Assembly: GCA_021464415.1 (NCBI GenBank)
Contig: CM038466.1
Span: 53,570,550-53,634,549, forward strand
DNA: 64,000 bases
Source: Lonicera japonica
Taxonomy: Eukaryota; Streptophyta; Magnoliopsida; Dipsacales; Caprifoliaceae
Direction: 5' to 3'
The first letter of the stretch is position 1. The number at the start of each line of letters is the position of its first letter. The notes beneath the pieces are model-generated. The model saw only the letters and a program-made list of their open reading frames with translations. It made no database searches and was not told the origin of the DNA. Made by a program: the position numbers and the translations under genes. This document shows positions 24,401-36,306 of the stretch, one piece after another.

Positions 24401-27284
24401 TAACATGCTCAACAAGTTTATAAATAAAGTTTCAATAATTGTCAAATTTCACCCATGTAAATTTAGTTACTTCAACTTTAAAAAACTTCGTAACTATTTT
24501 TAATTTTTTTCTTTCGGTCGGCAAATTAATGACTTTTATTAAAATATAGTAAAAAATAACATATTTATGGAGTAGTATTTTTGGATCTTTCAAATTACGA
24601 ATCTACTATATATAAGTATATATATTTTAAAAGTTATTTCAAACTTTGGCCACTAGTAAAAAATATATATTATTAGATTTTTTTCATCATTTTAATTTTT
24701 AAAAGCCAGATTTTAGCTACCACTTTTGAACATTCTCACATAGCTATTACTTAATTTTTTTCTTTTTTTTTTCCAGCTTTATCCTTGTAACTAAAGTGTA
24801 ATATATGTAAAAAAATGGTTAAAGTCAAAATAATAATTAATAAAAACACATGTACTTAATAAAAAGATATATTTTAGTTAACTTAAATTTCAGCTAAGTT
24901 AACCCATCATTTTTAGTTTGTTTCGATAATGTCTTTTCATCACTAAATTTGCGCCTTCAATAATACTATGGCAAGGAGCATTTTTTTTACATAATGTACG
25001 CATTTAACGATGAAAATTAAAAATTGTGTTTCATCATCTAATGACCGTGAAGAACGAAACTTAGAATTCATCAAAAAATTTGTGTAACATGGCTAAGAGA
25101 TTGGGTGACGAAACTCATAGTTTTTTCAATAAATGATATTTCTTAATGTGACCAAAATTTTAGTGATGCAAGAATTTATTCACTAAAATTTTGTGACGAA
25201 AATTATTTTGTTGTTAGTAGAGACTTTTGGTGACATGATTATTGTGAGTTATGGCAAAATCTTTTATAATTAATGCGATATATTATATTTGTGACAAAAA
25301 CAAAATTTTAAAATGCTGCGTCACTGAATTGTTACTTAGTTGACTTTATTGTACAGCTTATATAAAAAAAAATAAAAAGTGCTTAACAGTTTATTTATTG
25401 GGGACATATTATGAATTCAAAATATTTATTTTTACAGGATATATGCAAGTTCTATTGGACCGTCTATTCAAATTGTGGGGTAAGTTTTTCTTATGTACGT
25501 TTTTTATTTGCTTATGTAAACATTAATTTCCTTATTTTTTATTTAAAATAAACGTACCTAGAGAAACATTTTGCCATATAGATTTCTGACTTTTTTTACG
25601 GCAAATTCCTCCATCCTTCTGATAACCTTTTTTGCATGAGCATGAATAATAGCCGGGAGGTGAATTTGAACATATAGATCCATCGCCACATATATTTGGT
25701 GTCTCATTACATTCATTAATATCTGAAAGAAAAAAAAAAGTTTGAAAATCAATACCATACGAAAAACAAAGAGACAATGGGTTAAAAGGTTCCATCCATA
25801 TTAAGGAATAGACTTACATTTTCATTCTAAAATAAGGACACTCTTTTTTTTACTTAAGATGCCCTTCATCCATTTTATTTTTTTTTCTTAAAAATAATTA
25901 ATCACCGCCAGCCACCATCACTAATGCTATCCCTCTCCGGAATTCTGGCAATTATTACGTACTAGAGTGTTATGACCTTACCGGAGCTCTGGCACAAGTA
26001 TTGCATTTTGTTTTTGCACTAAATCAAGAAACAACTAATTATACATATTTTAATGCAAATTTGTTTTGCACTAAATTTTTTCAGGTGGTACATTAAAATA
26101 TACTAACTAGAGGTGGGTCCTACTTACTATAAAGCAAGTTAAGCATTGCTTAGGACCTTGATGTAGAAAACGGCTTTCGTTTCAAATATTATAAGAGCCT
26201 TTTATAGTAATTCAGGAAAAAAGAAGTTCTAATGATATTTTTGTATATACAAATATTATTTTGTTCGAACAAATTTTTTTTTTTCTGTATTTATATAATG
26301 CAACCGTCAAAAACTAAAGTTTGATAAATACTTTAATGACATTATTTTATTTTGAGCCTATGGCTCAATTCTTCTAATTAAAATCGTCTCTCTGCTACCA
26401 CTTAGTCACCGAACTCAAATAATTAGTATACTAAATTGCTTTTTAGTTACCTTGGCAACCATGATAAAGATAGGGATTCCTCGAAAACCCAGAGAGCAAT
26501 TGCAACGATATCCAGGTCCATGGTTGAGTCGACACACTCGCTGTTCAATGATCGACACGCATACCTCAAATTCTTCCTTTTAGCATCTCTGCACGTTACA
26601 TTACCTACAGCCCAATCAAGCACAATCGGGACATCCTGGCGATGTCAAAGACTATTGAAGCTATAACTCCTTCTTCGGCAAGAAAAAGATAGGTACACGG
26701 ATTTAATTGTTGCACTCTCGAGCGGTTCCGTCGGCTCTTGGGGGTTACCTCAAATTGGTTCACTCCCTCGGAATCGAGCCTCACAGCAGCCAATCCCCGT
26801 GCACGACCCGTTCTCCATGTTCTCGGGCCCAGCACAATGTGCTATGCAGCCGGTTTTGTACTTCGGCCGCTGATGAATGCGGTAGTGTCCGCACCCAACG
26901 CTAGAAACTTGTTACGCGTGTAGGGGAAAGGGAATTTGTTGCTAGTGATTCCCTGCGGACACTGCGTTTATGTTATACCCTGATCTCTTGAAATAAAATT
27001 CATCGAAGATTGGGCAATCTCCAATCGCAATTGCTCAGTACTCCAAAATATCTTGCCCGCAGGATATAGTTGCGGGGGCTGGAAACTTGTTATTGCAAGT
27101 AACGAAGAAAGTGTCGTCGAGATAGCACTTGGGCTCGTGCCGAATGGAAAGTGATGTTAGTGAAGTTGCCGCAGGTTGTTGGGCAGCCGGGTCTCGGCTG
27201 AGTTACAGCGGTTGTTAGTTTTGTTGCCGCCAAAAATATTATCATTGAAATTGTAAATCGCACAAACATTGCGCATGAATTCAT
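21435..27284 (-). pseudogene. Wall-associated receptor kinase (WAK), broken copy
   Basis: Three exons parallel the intact gene at 58163-63852. Exon 1, 27284 to about 26451, starts MNSCAMFVRFTISMIIFLAA (signal peptide) and continues into the cysteine-rich galacturonan-binding region, but the frame breaks after GNFTNITF near 27155 and again further on. Exon 2, 25722-25558, is an intact calcium-binding EGF module (DINECNETPNICGDGS) with AG/GT borders. Exon 3, 22586-21435, holds the membrane segment and Ser/Thr kinase ([33 protein letters not shown]). It has a base lost near 22490 and another at 22198/22199, where the paralog reads LIGCCLE. With several frameshifts, no full-length kinase can be made. 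A hAT-like element sits in the 3-kb second intron. Confidence 0.88.
23131..23866. mobile_element. hAT-like non-autonomous element in a WAK pseudogene intron
   Basis: The termini TTAGGGGTGTT (left) and TACCCCTA (right) form a short inverted repeat. A perfect 8-bp duplication, ATTCTAAT, flanks the 736-bp unit (23123-23130 and 23867-23874), as expected for hAT elements. The inside is rich in CCGAAC/GGTTCG words and codes for nothing recognisable. Confidence 0.6.
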
Positions 27285-29339
27285 TTTGGCTTAAATCTTA
27301 ATTGGCGGGGACTGATTATTTCCCTTTTAAGGCAGACAATGTTCAAGTGGAAGTTGTGAATTTCAAACCATAAAAAACAAAACTAACTAAAAACTAACCA
27401 GATAGGATGACAAGTTTGGAGCATATTTCGGTGACGATTCAAAAACTAAGTGGCAGGCCGGCCCTGGTTATGGCGAGGCTAAAAAAATATAGAGGATTAT
27501 TTATAATTACACTTCATTACATATATGTGATTGTGTATTACTCAGATATATGTAGTTCAAATTAAAATATAAAATTAAAAATATTAAACAGTGTAGTGGT
27601 TAAGTAACATAATTTTTGCCAAGGATTCATGGTGGTCTAAATTGGTTTTGGCTTTATTTAATAATATATATATATATATATATAGTTAGGCTATAAAGAG
27701 GATTTTCTCTCTTTAACAAAAAAAAAAAAGGAACGATCATTTTGAGGTGTAACTGTGGATATAAATATTTCATAAGACTTGTAGAAATGATCTATATTAT
27801 GAGTAGATGATCTCCATCAAATTTCATAAAAAAAATTCAACTTAGGATGTGGGCGGGTGAGATGATAATAAAAAATTTTAACGGTTGAAAATGTATATAT
27901 ATCAATTTTCCAAAACACCCACTTCTAGTTTGAATTTTTTCTATAAATTTTTTTGGAGGTGATTGCCTCACTATATAGATTCTTCTCTACAAATTTTTCT
28001 TTAAAAAATCCATCGATTTAGCCCTCTAAAATGCAGCCCTTTTTTTTTGTTAGAGTGAGATAATGCTTCTTTACAACTATGTACCCCTCTCTCTCTATAT
28101 ATATATATATTAAAAAAATAGAGTTTTTTTAATTAATAATACGTGTTTCTAAAGTTTTAAACGGTGCGTAGGGAAACATGGATTTAATTTTAAATTTGGT
28201 TCCTGAATAATTAAATATTGATTTCAAGATTAGGTTTGAATTGTTTTTGTTTAGAACTTGAAAAAAAAAATTACCCCATTCATTTTAAATCCTAGATCTG
28301 CCACTAGTTGATATATTGATATAACATAACATATTTGATACATGAGACAACGTTTATATTGATGAAATTAACTGCTATTGTTGGACTATTTTACATCAAG
28401 CTAGGCTAACCCGCATAACATGAAAATAATGTATAGAATGTTTAAATTAAACGTGTCAATCCGGTGTAACATGAACCCATATAAACCATGTAACAACCGG
28501 CATAATAAAGGTTATTGTAGTAAAACTAATGCTAAATCTCAACCTAAATACACTTAAACTTTCCATATGCTAGATGTCGCCACGCACTATGCAAGCATGG
28601 TATTTAAATGGATGTTAGAACGCGTATATCAATTTCTTGTAGATTCACTAACCTTTGAATTTATAAATTATATGGACAATAAATATAAATCAAATAAATG
28701 GTATGAGAACCATTTGAGAAAGGTTTGTGTTTATATTAAAATAGATATATGTGAACCTTACATTATGATGCATTATACTTTCATACAATCTCCACTAAGA
28801 CAAAGCAAGTGCAAAGCATAAACTTTTACTTATAGTTTGATGGTATGTAATTTAACTATGTTTATTTTAGTATGATTAAATTTATTTGAAATGATTTTAT
28901 AATTTAGTAAAGGGGGTCATGCATGTCAATCCATGTAATACGATTAATAAACATTTGGAATAATTTTGAAATTTGATACGATTAAACTAATCATGTTGGT
29001 TTGTGTTGGTCTCTCTTATAATGTCAACATGTATAACACAACACAAACATATAACACATACACGATTCCATCTAGGGCTAGGACACTCAGAGATGGAGCC
29101 AATATGACTTAAGGATTAAGCCCCCACTCAATTTTTTAAAATATTTGTATGTATGTTTGTGGTATATAAATTTAAGAAAGGATATAATTTTAGTATCTTA
29201 AGTGAGTCTTCTAACATTTCAATATGAATTTTATGGATTTTTTTTTTAAAACACTTACATTTTTTATGATTTCGAGTGCTAAGGATTTCTTTAGATAGCT
29301 AAAGGATAAAATCTGGGTCAATTAAATTAAATCAGAGAA
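27285..29339. other. Intergenic stretch, no gene recognised
   Basis: The region contains an AT microsatellite near 27664-27686. Short segments resemble eroded transposon ends, for example AGGCCGGCCCTGG near 27453 and ATCTGCCACTAG near 28303. The frame at 28567-28821 shows no family resemblance I recognise. Confidence 0.4.
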
Positions 29340-29628
29340 TTTTGGTATTAAATCATTCAATCGATTTTCCTGATCAATAGAGGATATATATATAATATAA
29401 ATATAATAGCTTTGTAAGTTTTTCAACTTCATGAATGAAGCCTTATTATATTAATCGTAATCATCATAGTGTTTGGTGTATTTTAATCTGTGTGTTTTGT
29501 GTCTAGTCTGTTATATGTGTTTATGTTGGTCTCCTGAAACAAGAATTGCATATATGTCCTGCTGTTAAGCTTTTTTCTAGGTGTTCAGTTGTGCATAACA
29601 ACATCCATTCTCCAATATGGTATCAGAG
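29340..29628 (+). mobile_element. Copia-type LTR end with primer binding site, fragment
   Basis: TGGTATCAGAG at 29618-29628 is the initiator-tRNA-Met primer site characteristic of Ty1/copia elements. The preceding 250 bp or so reads like an LTR end (TTCTCCAATA just before it). Immediately after it the sequence switches to Athila 3' sequence, so the copia body is gone. Confidence 0.4.
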
Positions 29629-29639
29629 AACAGAAAAGA

Positions 29640-31988
29640 GGATTTGGTATAACCCATGATCGATCATGGGTGAGAAAAGAGTGGGTAGTGAGTTTCATGA
29701 TTGATCATGGGCATAACCATGATCAATCATGGTTCAAATTAAAATAGGGGTCCGTAATTTCCACCCATTTCACACCCTCTTTTCTTTTTTCTCTATATGA
29801 ACCCCATTCTCTACCTCCACTTCCTAAAACACACCCCACCATCAAGGCAAACCCCCCCTCTAAATTCACTACCATATCATCCGAATTCATCCCCAAATTC
29901 TAAACCCATTTACAAATCGCCCATTTTCTCTCTCTAAACCCAATTTCGAGCCCCAATTTCCCCCAATCTCAAATTCCTCACACAATCCCTTCCAAACACT
30001 TTAAATCCTCATTAATGGCTCTATTGAGCCGGTCAACATGCCTGAGGTTCTTCAGTGTGAGGGGTGGATATCGCGAATTTCGAAGCCGCCAAGAGCCTGA
30101 TTGGAAAAACTATGCATTCAAAAGTAGGGCTGTGAATGATCGAAAGACTAGTGTTCGTTGGTACTTTGGACAATTTTCACAAATGGGAGCATTCGAGAGA
30201 AACAAAGGATGGGTACGACACATTGACAAACAGGTAACCAATGCAATATTATCCTGTGTCGTGAATTTGTTCGCAAGTCGAGTGCAAGTACCCGATACTA
30301 CATACTCATTTGTTGCCTATATGCATGGGAGAATTGTGCCTTTAACATCGAGATAGTTCATAAGAATTACGGAAATTCTAGCAATGCCGGATAATAGCTA
30401 TGAACTCCCTCATTAACCGAATCCCATATCCCACAGATGATGAATTGGCAATATTTTGGCTGGCCGTCCAATGACTTGATTGGCTCGCAGTTTGATAGGA
30501 ATAATTTGGCGTGCGTATCACACATTCTCGCTCGTTGTGGCTAATATTATAGATCTCACTTCACATATCCAACACTTGTATTCATACCATGCCTATGTTT
30601 TGTGCCATCATTGCTCGTAATAGCCCTTGTTGCTTAGTTCGCTACATTATCTGTAAAATCACAAAAAAATTATGATATGGTGGCTCACAATGAAACGATA
30701 AAATTTAGTGTTATGCATAACCGTATTTGTTTGGAAGCCGGTGTCTAAGAAAGGGACACCGATGTTAAGAAAAGCACGCACAGCAGAGCTCTGATCATAA
30801 CAGGTACCAAGTAGAGCCGCCATCCAATTGCGAAACAGGCTAAGTTCTTCCGCGCACCCCCACCAGTTGATCCAGAAAAGGATGAAGCTCCTAAAGAGGG
30901 GATTGATTCGACGCTTCGAGTCCTTAGGGCATAGACTTAGGGCAGAAGTATTACCTGTAGATATTGACATGGAAGCGATCCAAGCCCAGTTTGAGTAGAT
31001 GAATGCTTTGATTCACATAGGATTTGCTAGGATCAATGAGAGAGTTTGAGGTTTTAGCGCTGCGTCAAGACAGGTTGGAGACGGACATTGCTGCTCGGGT
31101 CGAGAGCTCAAGTTGAGGCACAAGTGGCTGCTCAGATGCGGCCCAGCAGAAGTTTATACGCCAGCAGTTTGAGGGCGTTGAATGGACGATTCCCCCACCC
31201 CCACCTCCCGACATGTGATGCTTTTGATTATCCTAAAAACTCTATAATAATTTTATTTATGCTTAGTTTTAATTTTATTTCTAATGGGTTTGTACTAGAA
31301 TTTGCACATGATGTTAACTTTTAGAACTTGGTTTTAATGGATTAATATTATGGTTTTTGCTAACGCTAATTCTAATCGTTTATTTTATAGTTATTGTTTT
31401 GCCTATGAAAGAAAAGTCAAAGAAATCTTTTCATGCATTTTGTGTTCTCTTTCCATTACGGACAATGCTTCCTTTAAGTTGAGGGGGGGTGTGCATTTCT
31501 TTATTTTTTTTTTTGGCTTTCTTTTTGTCTATTTCCATGAGTTGAGAGTCGTGTTTCAATTTTTTTTTGTGAAGTTGAATCTTGATGATTGAATTGATTT
31601 TATAATTAAATGAATATTATTGTTTCATTAGCTATGGCATGAATTCTTTGATCTAGATAGGAATTTGAATGATAATCTAAATTGCTTACTTCATTTAGTC
31701 TGATATCCCGATATATTTTCTTGTTTCCATATGCTAGATTGCTTTGGTTGTTTCTAATTCGGTAATAACACCTATATTTATTTGCATTGAGAGAGAAAAG
31801 GAATTTTTATCCTAAAACGATGGAAGCTCTTTCAAAAAAATCCTCCAATGAGAGGACACAAATATATTTAAAACTTTAAAAACTTAGATGACTTTTATCC
31901 TAATATTAACTTAAGTTTACTTGACTAATCTTAAGTTTTTTTGTCTAATATTATGGATGGGTAAATGTTACCATATAGAAAAGGGTGA
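29640..31988 (+). mobile_element. Athila-family remnant with env-like region
   Basis: The left part has three ATGATCGATCATGG-type palindromes (29650-29735). From about 31190 (CCCCACCTCCCGACATGTGATG) to 31988 it parallels 16310-17110 of element A, including the hairpin/polypurine module at 31454-31490. Between these parts lies coding-like sequence absent from A. No LTR remains; the match stops abruptly at 31988, where chromovirus-like sequence begins. Confidence 0.75.
30015..31190 (+). pseudogene. Athila env-like ORF remnant
   Basis: An open frame from 30015 to 30356 begins MALLSRSTCLRFFSVRGGYR and contains GWVRHIDKQVTNAILSCVVN and then a stretch ending GRIVPLTSR. This resembles the N-terminal domain of the extra ORF that follows pol in many Athila elements (the putative plant transposon protein type). 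Downstream frames are interrupted by stops, but proline-rich PPPVDPEKD and Gln/Ala-rich VEAQVAAQM segments fit the C-terminal part. In retroviruses this position encodes env. For Athila an envelope function is unproven, and I see no clear membrane segment here. Confidence 0.5.
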
Positions 31989-33885
31989 TGATACGACCTA
32001 CGGGATGATATCACAGGGATTTTAAATGGGGGGGATGAACAAGAGAAGGCGTTCCAATTGATCAAGGAGAAGTTGACCCATGTGCCCATACTTGCATTAC
32101 TAGATTTCACTAAATCTTTCGAGCTGAGTTGTGTGCATCAGGTTTGGGAATAGGGGCTTTGTTCTTATGCAAGGAGGGAAACAAATCACTTATTTTAGCC
32201 AGAAATTGAGTGGGGCAGCCTTATAACTATCCGACATATGACAAGGAATTGTATACATTGGTTAGAGCATTTAGAAAACTTGGCAAACACTGCCTTTGGC
32301 ATAAGGAGTTCGTGCATCACCGATCATGAGTCTTTGAAGCTTTGAGGAGCCAGCACAAGCTGAAAAGAGGCATGCGCACTGGATGGAGTTTATTGAGACA
32401 TCCCATATGTCATTCGGTACAAGCAAATTATAGAAAATTGTTGTGATGCGCTTTCGCAAAGTTATGTGTTAATCTCTGCCCTTGATGCTAAATTACTTGG
32501 TTTTTTAAGCATATATAGGAATTGTATCAATTGATGTTGATTTTTGTGAGTATAAAGCTTGTGAGAGAAAAACGTAGTGGGTAAGTTCTTTAGGCATGAT
32601 GGTTTTTTATTTCATGAGAATAAGATATGTATGCCTAATTGCTCTATGCGTGACTTATTAACGAGGGAAGCATGGGGGAGGTTGATGGGGGCACTTTGGG
32701 ATTGTTAAGACCTTAGATATTTTGCAAGCAAGAACAACTTCTTTTGGCCACATATAAAAATATAAAAAGAAACATTTGAGAGAATTTGTGAAAGATGCGT
32801 CACGTATCGGCAAGCAAAGTCCCGTGTGCAACTGCATGGCTTAATATACACCTATCAACTAATCCTATATATGAACCCCTTGGATAGATTTTTTCATGGA
32901 TTATGTTTTGTGTTTACCTAGGTTAAGAATGGTAGATATTCGATTTTGTGGGTCATGGATAGATTTTCTAAAATGGCCCATTTTATTCCATGTCACAAAG
33001 CCGATGTGCCTCGCATGTTGCTGATTTGTTCTTTAGAGAGAAGAAATTGTGAGATTGCATGGTATGCTAGGACCATTGTTTAGATAGAGATACCAGTCTT
33101 AAACTATTTTGAAAGACCTTGTGGTGTAAGTTAGGGATTAAGTTATTATTTTTCTACTACTTGTCACCACAGTCTGATGTCAAAATTGAGGTTGTGAAGA
33201 GAATTTATCTACTTTGTTAAGGGCTGTCATTAAAAGAACGCATTAAAACATGGGAGAATGTTTACCACATGTTTTGTTTGCTTATAATCGCACTATTCAT
33301 TATGCTACTAAATTTTCAACTTTTAAAATTGTGTATGGATTTAATCCTTTGACTCCATTAGATTTATTTCCATACCTTATTCTCAATATACTAATCTTGA
33401 TGGAAAGAAAAGGGCTGAGTTTGTTAAGCAGATCTATGACAAGGCAAGGCTCAACATTGAAAGGACGGAGCAATATACAAAGCAGGCGAATAAAGGACGT
33501 CAGAAGCTGGTTTTTGAATCTGGAGATTGGGTATGATTGCAGATGCAGAAAGAATAATTTCTGGAGCAATGTCGTTCTAAGTTACTTCCTAGAGGAGATG
33601 GACCTTTTCAAGTTCTTGAGCGCGTCAATGATAATGCATATAAGCTTGATCTACCAGGAGAGTCCAACGTTAGCGCTACTTTTAACGTTGCTGACTTAAG
33701 TCCATTTGATGCCAGTGATGATTTACGGGCAAATCCTTTTCAAGAGGAGGGAAATGATGGAGGCAAGGCTGTTGTGCAAAATGAAGACAATTTAAAGGCC
33801 ATCGAAGTTCCGACGGGCTTAACTACAAGGTCGCGAGCTAAGAAGGTAAAGGCAGAGATTAATAGACTGATTCAAGCTATTTAGG
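31989..33885 (+). pseudogene. Ty3/gypsy chromovirus-like RNase H and integrase remnant
   Basis: RNase H motifs appear around 32050-32290 (EKAFQLIKEKL, then [15 protein letters not shown]). Integrase fragments follow (33250 on: [29 protein letters not shown]). The C-terminal segment near 33600-33885 reads [10 protein letters not shown], then [12 protein letters not shown] and TTRSRAKKVKAE. The last motifs are typical of plant chromoviral integrase C-termini. Many stops and frameshifts are present. No LTR was identified. Confidence 0.75.
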
Positions 33886-34337
33886 CTCAAGAAGAAGGCA
33901 CAATCAAGCCCATTAAAGGGGAAAAACAAAGACGCCACAACCGGATGTGGAATATCGATCGATAAGTCGGATGAACGTCACGAACAAACAGATAAGTTCA
34001 AATAGTTCGTGAAGAACCAAAGATGATTAATATCACTCAATATTATTAATGAATAAAGTCTTAAATATAAAAATAATACAATGATCCCCCTTTAAATAGA
34101 GTGTAGAAAATACTAATACAAATCTAATAACGAAAATACTAATCTAAATAGAATAAGAAAAGATACTGATCTAAACATAATAAGAAAACTACTAATCTAA
34201 ATCCTAATTGACTAAGGAAAACTTCCTAATTGAATAAGAAAATAATTCTTATAATTAAAACTACTTAAAATAAAGCTTTTAATTTATTCTAATGGGCCTA
34301 CACAAGTTGATTTGAGCCCATGTAGCATTGTCCGCAT
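33886..34337. other. Unassigned AT-rich stretch before the gap
   Basis: Contains several near-repeats of AATACTAATCTAAAT-like sequence. No gene, terminal repeat or known family was recognised. Confidence 0.35.
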
Positions 34338-34437
34338 NNNNNNNNNNNNNNNNNNNNNNNNNNNNNNNNNNNNNNNNNNNNNNNNNNNNNNNNNNNNNNN
34401 NNNNNNNNNNNNNNNNNNNNNNNNNNNNNNNNNNNNN
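34338..34437. other. Assembly gap (100 N)
   Basis: Exactly 100 N, the conventional placeholder for a gap of unknown size. Distances across it should not be trusted. Confidence 0.98.
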
Positions 34438-34970
34438 AAAAGAAGATGGTTAAACCTTTCTGCTCAACTTGATTTTCTTGATAATGATAATATGTCCGTC
34501 TCTTCTCTAAAGGAGCATCCATCAATTTAGAAGATTGGAGGAAGATTTTAATGCAAATGAGATATGGAAAAAATATATGGGGCCCCACTCATAGGCTTAA
34601 GAGGTTGAAGAAGAAGAAAATAATAAAAAAGAAAAAGAGGAAAAGAAAAGGGAAAAAAACAAGTGGGTGATATTTGTGGCCGACGAAAATAAATGGCTCT
34701 TTAAAGCAAGATTCCAACCAACGCTCAATAACAAGACCCAAGGACCGACCACCTACAGTATTATCTAGCACTGCATGCCCTTGGGTCAATTACAAATTTA
34801 TACAGCCTTCAAGCCCATCTATAAACATATTATATATAGAGAACTTAGTAGTTTGTAAGGAATATTTTTTTTTTTCTTTCCATTTCCGTTCTTTTACTCT
34901 CTTGTATTCCCCTCGCCTTGTAAACAATTTATAATAAAAAAATCATTTTGGTGGTTTGTACACATTTATA

Positions 34971-35011
<41 letters not shown>

Positions 35012-35164
35012 TATTCCAAGCCCAAGTGGGACTTACCATAGTGCCTGCAGCACCGTTGCCGTAGTTGTTTAAAGAGAAAATCTATGCACTATAAACTTTG
35101 TACTTACAAGTTTAAAAAGTACAATTTTCAATTATCAAAACAATTAAAATTTGTGATAATATTA
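34438..35164. other. Unassigned stretch with an AAT microsatellite
   Basis: An (AAT)n tract lies at about 34971-35008. The segment 34780-34935 has a TATA-like tract (ATTATATATAGAG) followed by CT-rich sequence and AATAAAAAA, reminiscent of an LTR or a 5' leader, but no partner copy is in the window. Confidence 0.35.
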
Positions 35165-35173
35165 AGGAATAGG

Positions 35174-36297
35174 GAGCAAATTATGCAAATGGTCCATAAA
35201 TTATTGATATTATTCCACTTTGACCCTCAAACAAAAATTTGCCTCACTTAAATACTTGAACTATTCACCGAGCTTCATATTGGCCTTTCTGTCCAATTTG
35301 AACATTAATTTGGATGGAATCAAGGACAAAATTGTCAGTTTAATTAGATATCTTTAAAAAAAAAAATATATTTAAAAAATATTATGAAAGAAAAAAAAAA
35401 GGAAAAGGAATAGGGAGACCCACCTCCTCCCCAGCTCCCCTCCACTCTTCTGTTCTTCTTCATCATCATCATCATCATTCTACATCAATTTCATCTTCCA
35501 TTCATCATCAAACCCATGTTCAGATTTGCATATAGATATATTTATACAAACTCATTTTAAAGCATAATCATAATAAGGAAAATTAAATTGAACAGATTTG
35601 CGATAATACCATCAAACCCATTTTAAGATTTCAATTGCTTATTATCATTAGATTTATCGGTAAAAGGGTTCTTTACCTTCACACCACCAGCCGATTCATC
35701 AACAATAACACGAAAATCCTCTTCTTCCTCACCGCGAAATAAGGATAGGGGCAAAGCTCCTTTCGGCATAACCTGCTAATTATTATTATTGTGAGATGAT
35801 ATTTGGTCGGTGGAGGGTGCAGTGCATGGGAAGCTCGGATCCAAGTGGAGATTTAATGAAATAGCCCCATTCGTCGGTGTCATCATCGGTGGTAGTTTTG
35901 GTGTGAATGGATTGATTGGGTAAGAGGCGAAGGTGAAGTCTCCGACAGATTCATCATCCTTGTCCTCTGCTTTTGTTTCTGCCATTAAATCAGAAAATTT
36001 TCTCTCTGTGAAGTTTGGTTTTAGGAAATCAAGGCTTTTGGTTCATGGGTCTCTCGCTCTGTTCCTTTTAGTTTCTTTCTTTTTTTTTATTTTCTTTTAA
36101 CTTTTCCTTTATAATAATTTTTTAAATCTAATTAAAATAACAACCCTTGATTCTATCTAAGTTAACGCCTAAATTGGACGGAATGATTAATTTGAAACTC
36201 GGTGAATAGTTCAAGTATTTAAATAGGGTAAATTTTTGTTTGAGGGCCAAAGTGAAAATATATCAATAGTTTATGGGCGATTTGTGTAGTTTCCTCT
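35174..36297. mobile_element. Mutator-like element (MULE) with long terminal inverted repeats
   Basis: 35174-35400 and 36100-36297 are inverted copies of about 200 bp; for example GACCCTCAAACAAAAATTTG on the left pairs with its complement near 36225-36250. A 9-bp target duplication with one mismatch flanks the unit (AGGAATAGG at 35165-35173, ACGAATAGG at 36298-36306). Long TIRs with 9-bp duplications are the signature of MULEs. No transposase is present. The inner 700 bp looks like the start of a host gene, which makes this a Pack-MULE candidate. Confidence 0.75.
35660..36085 (-). pseudogene. Possible captured host-gene 5' end inside the MULE
   Basis: On the minus strand an open frame starts at 35985 (MAETKAEDKDDESVGDFTFA) and runs 69 codons to 35776. 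In the next stretch another frame (MPKGALPLSLFRGEEEEDF, about 35770-35710) continues with the same acidic composition up to a GTAAAG donor-like site near 35673. CT-rich sequence upstream of the ATG looks like a plant 5' leader. The composition (acidic start, then D-F-T-F, then a GALPLSLF.GEEEE block) loosely recalls plant gamma-synergin-like proteins, but I cannot confirm this. The stop between the two blocks may mark decay or an unrecognised intron. Confidence 0.4.
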
Positions 36298-36306
36298 ACG
36301 AATAGG

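Noticed and set aside
24960..25330. GTGACGAAA-rich stretch considered as a transposon end inside the WAK pseudogene intron
   Set aside because: Only scattered short direct and inverted similarities; no terminal repeats or target duplication could be defined.
27453..28310. Possible hAT element between AGGCCGGCCCTGG (27453) and ATCTGCCACTAG (about 28303)
   Set aside because: The two ends are not convincing inverted copies and no 8-bp duplication was found.
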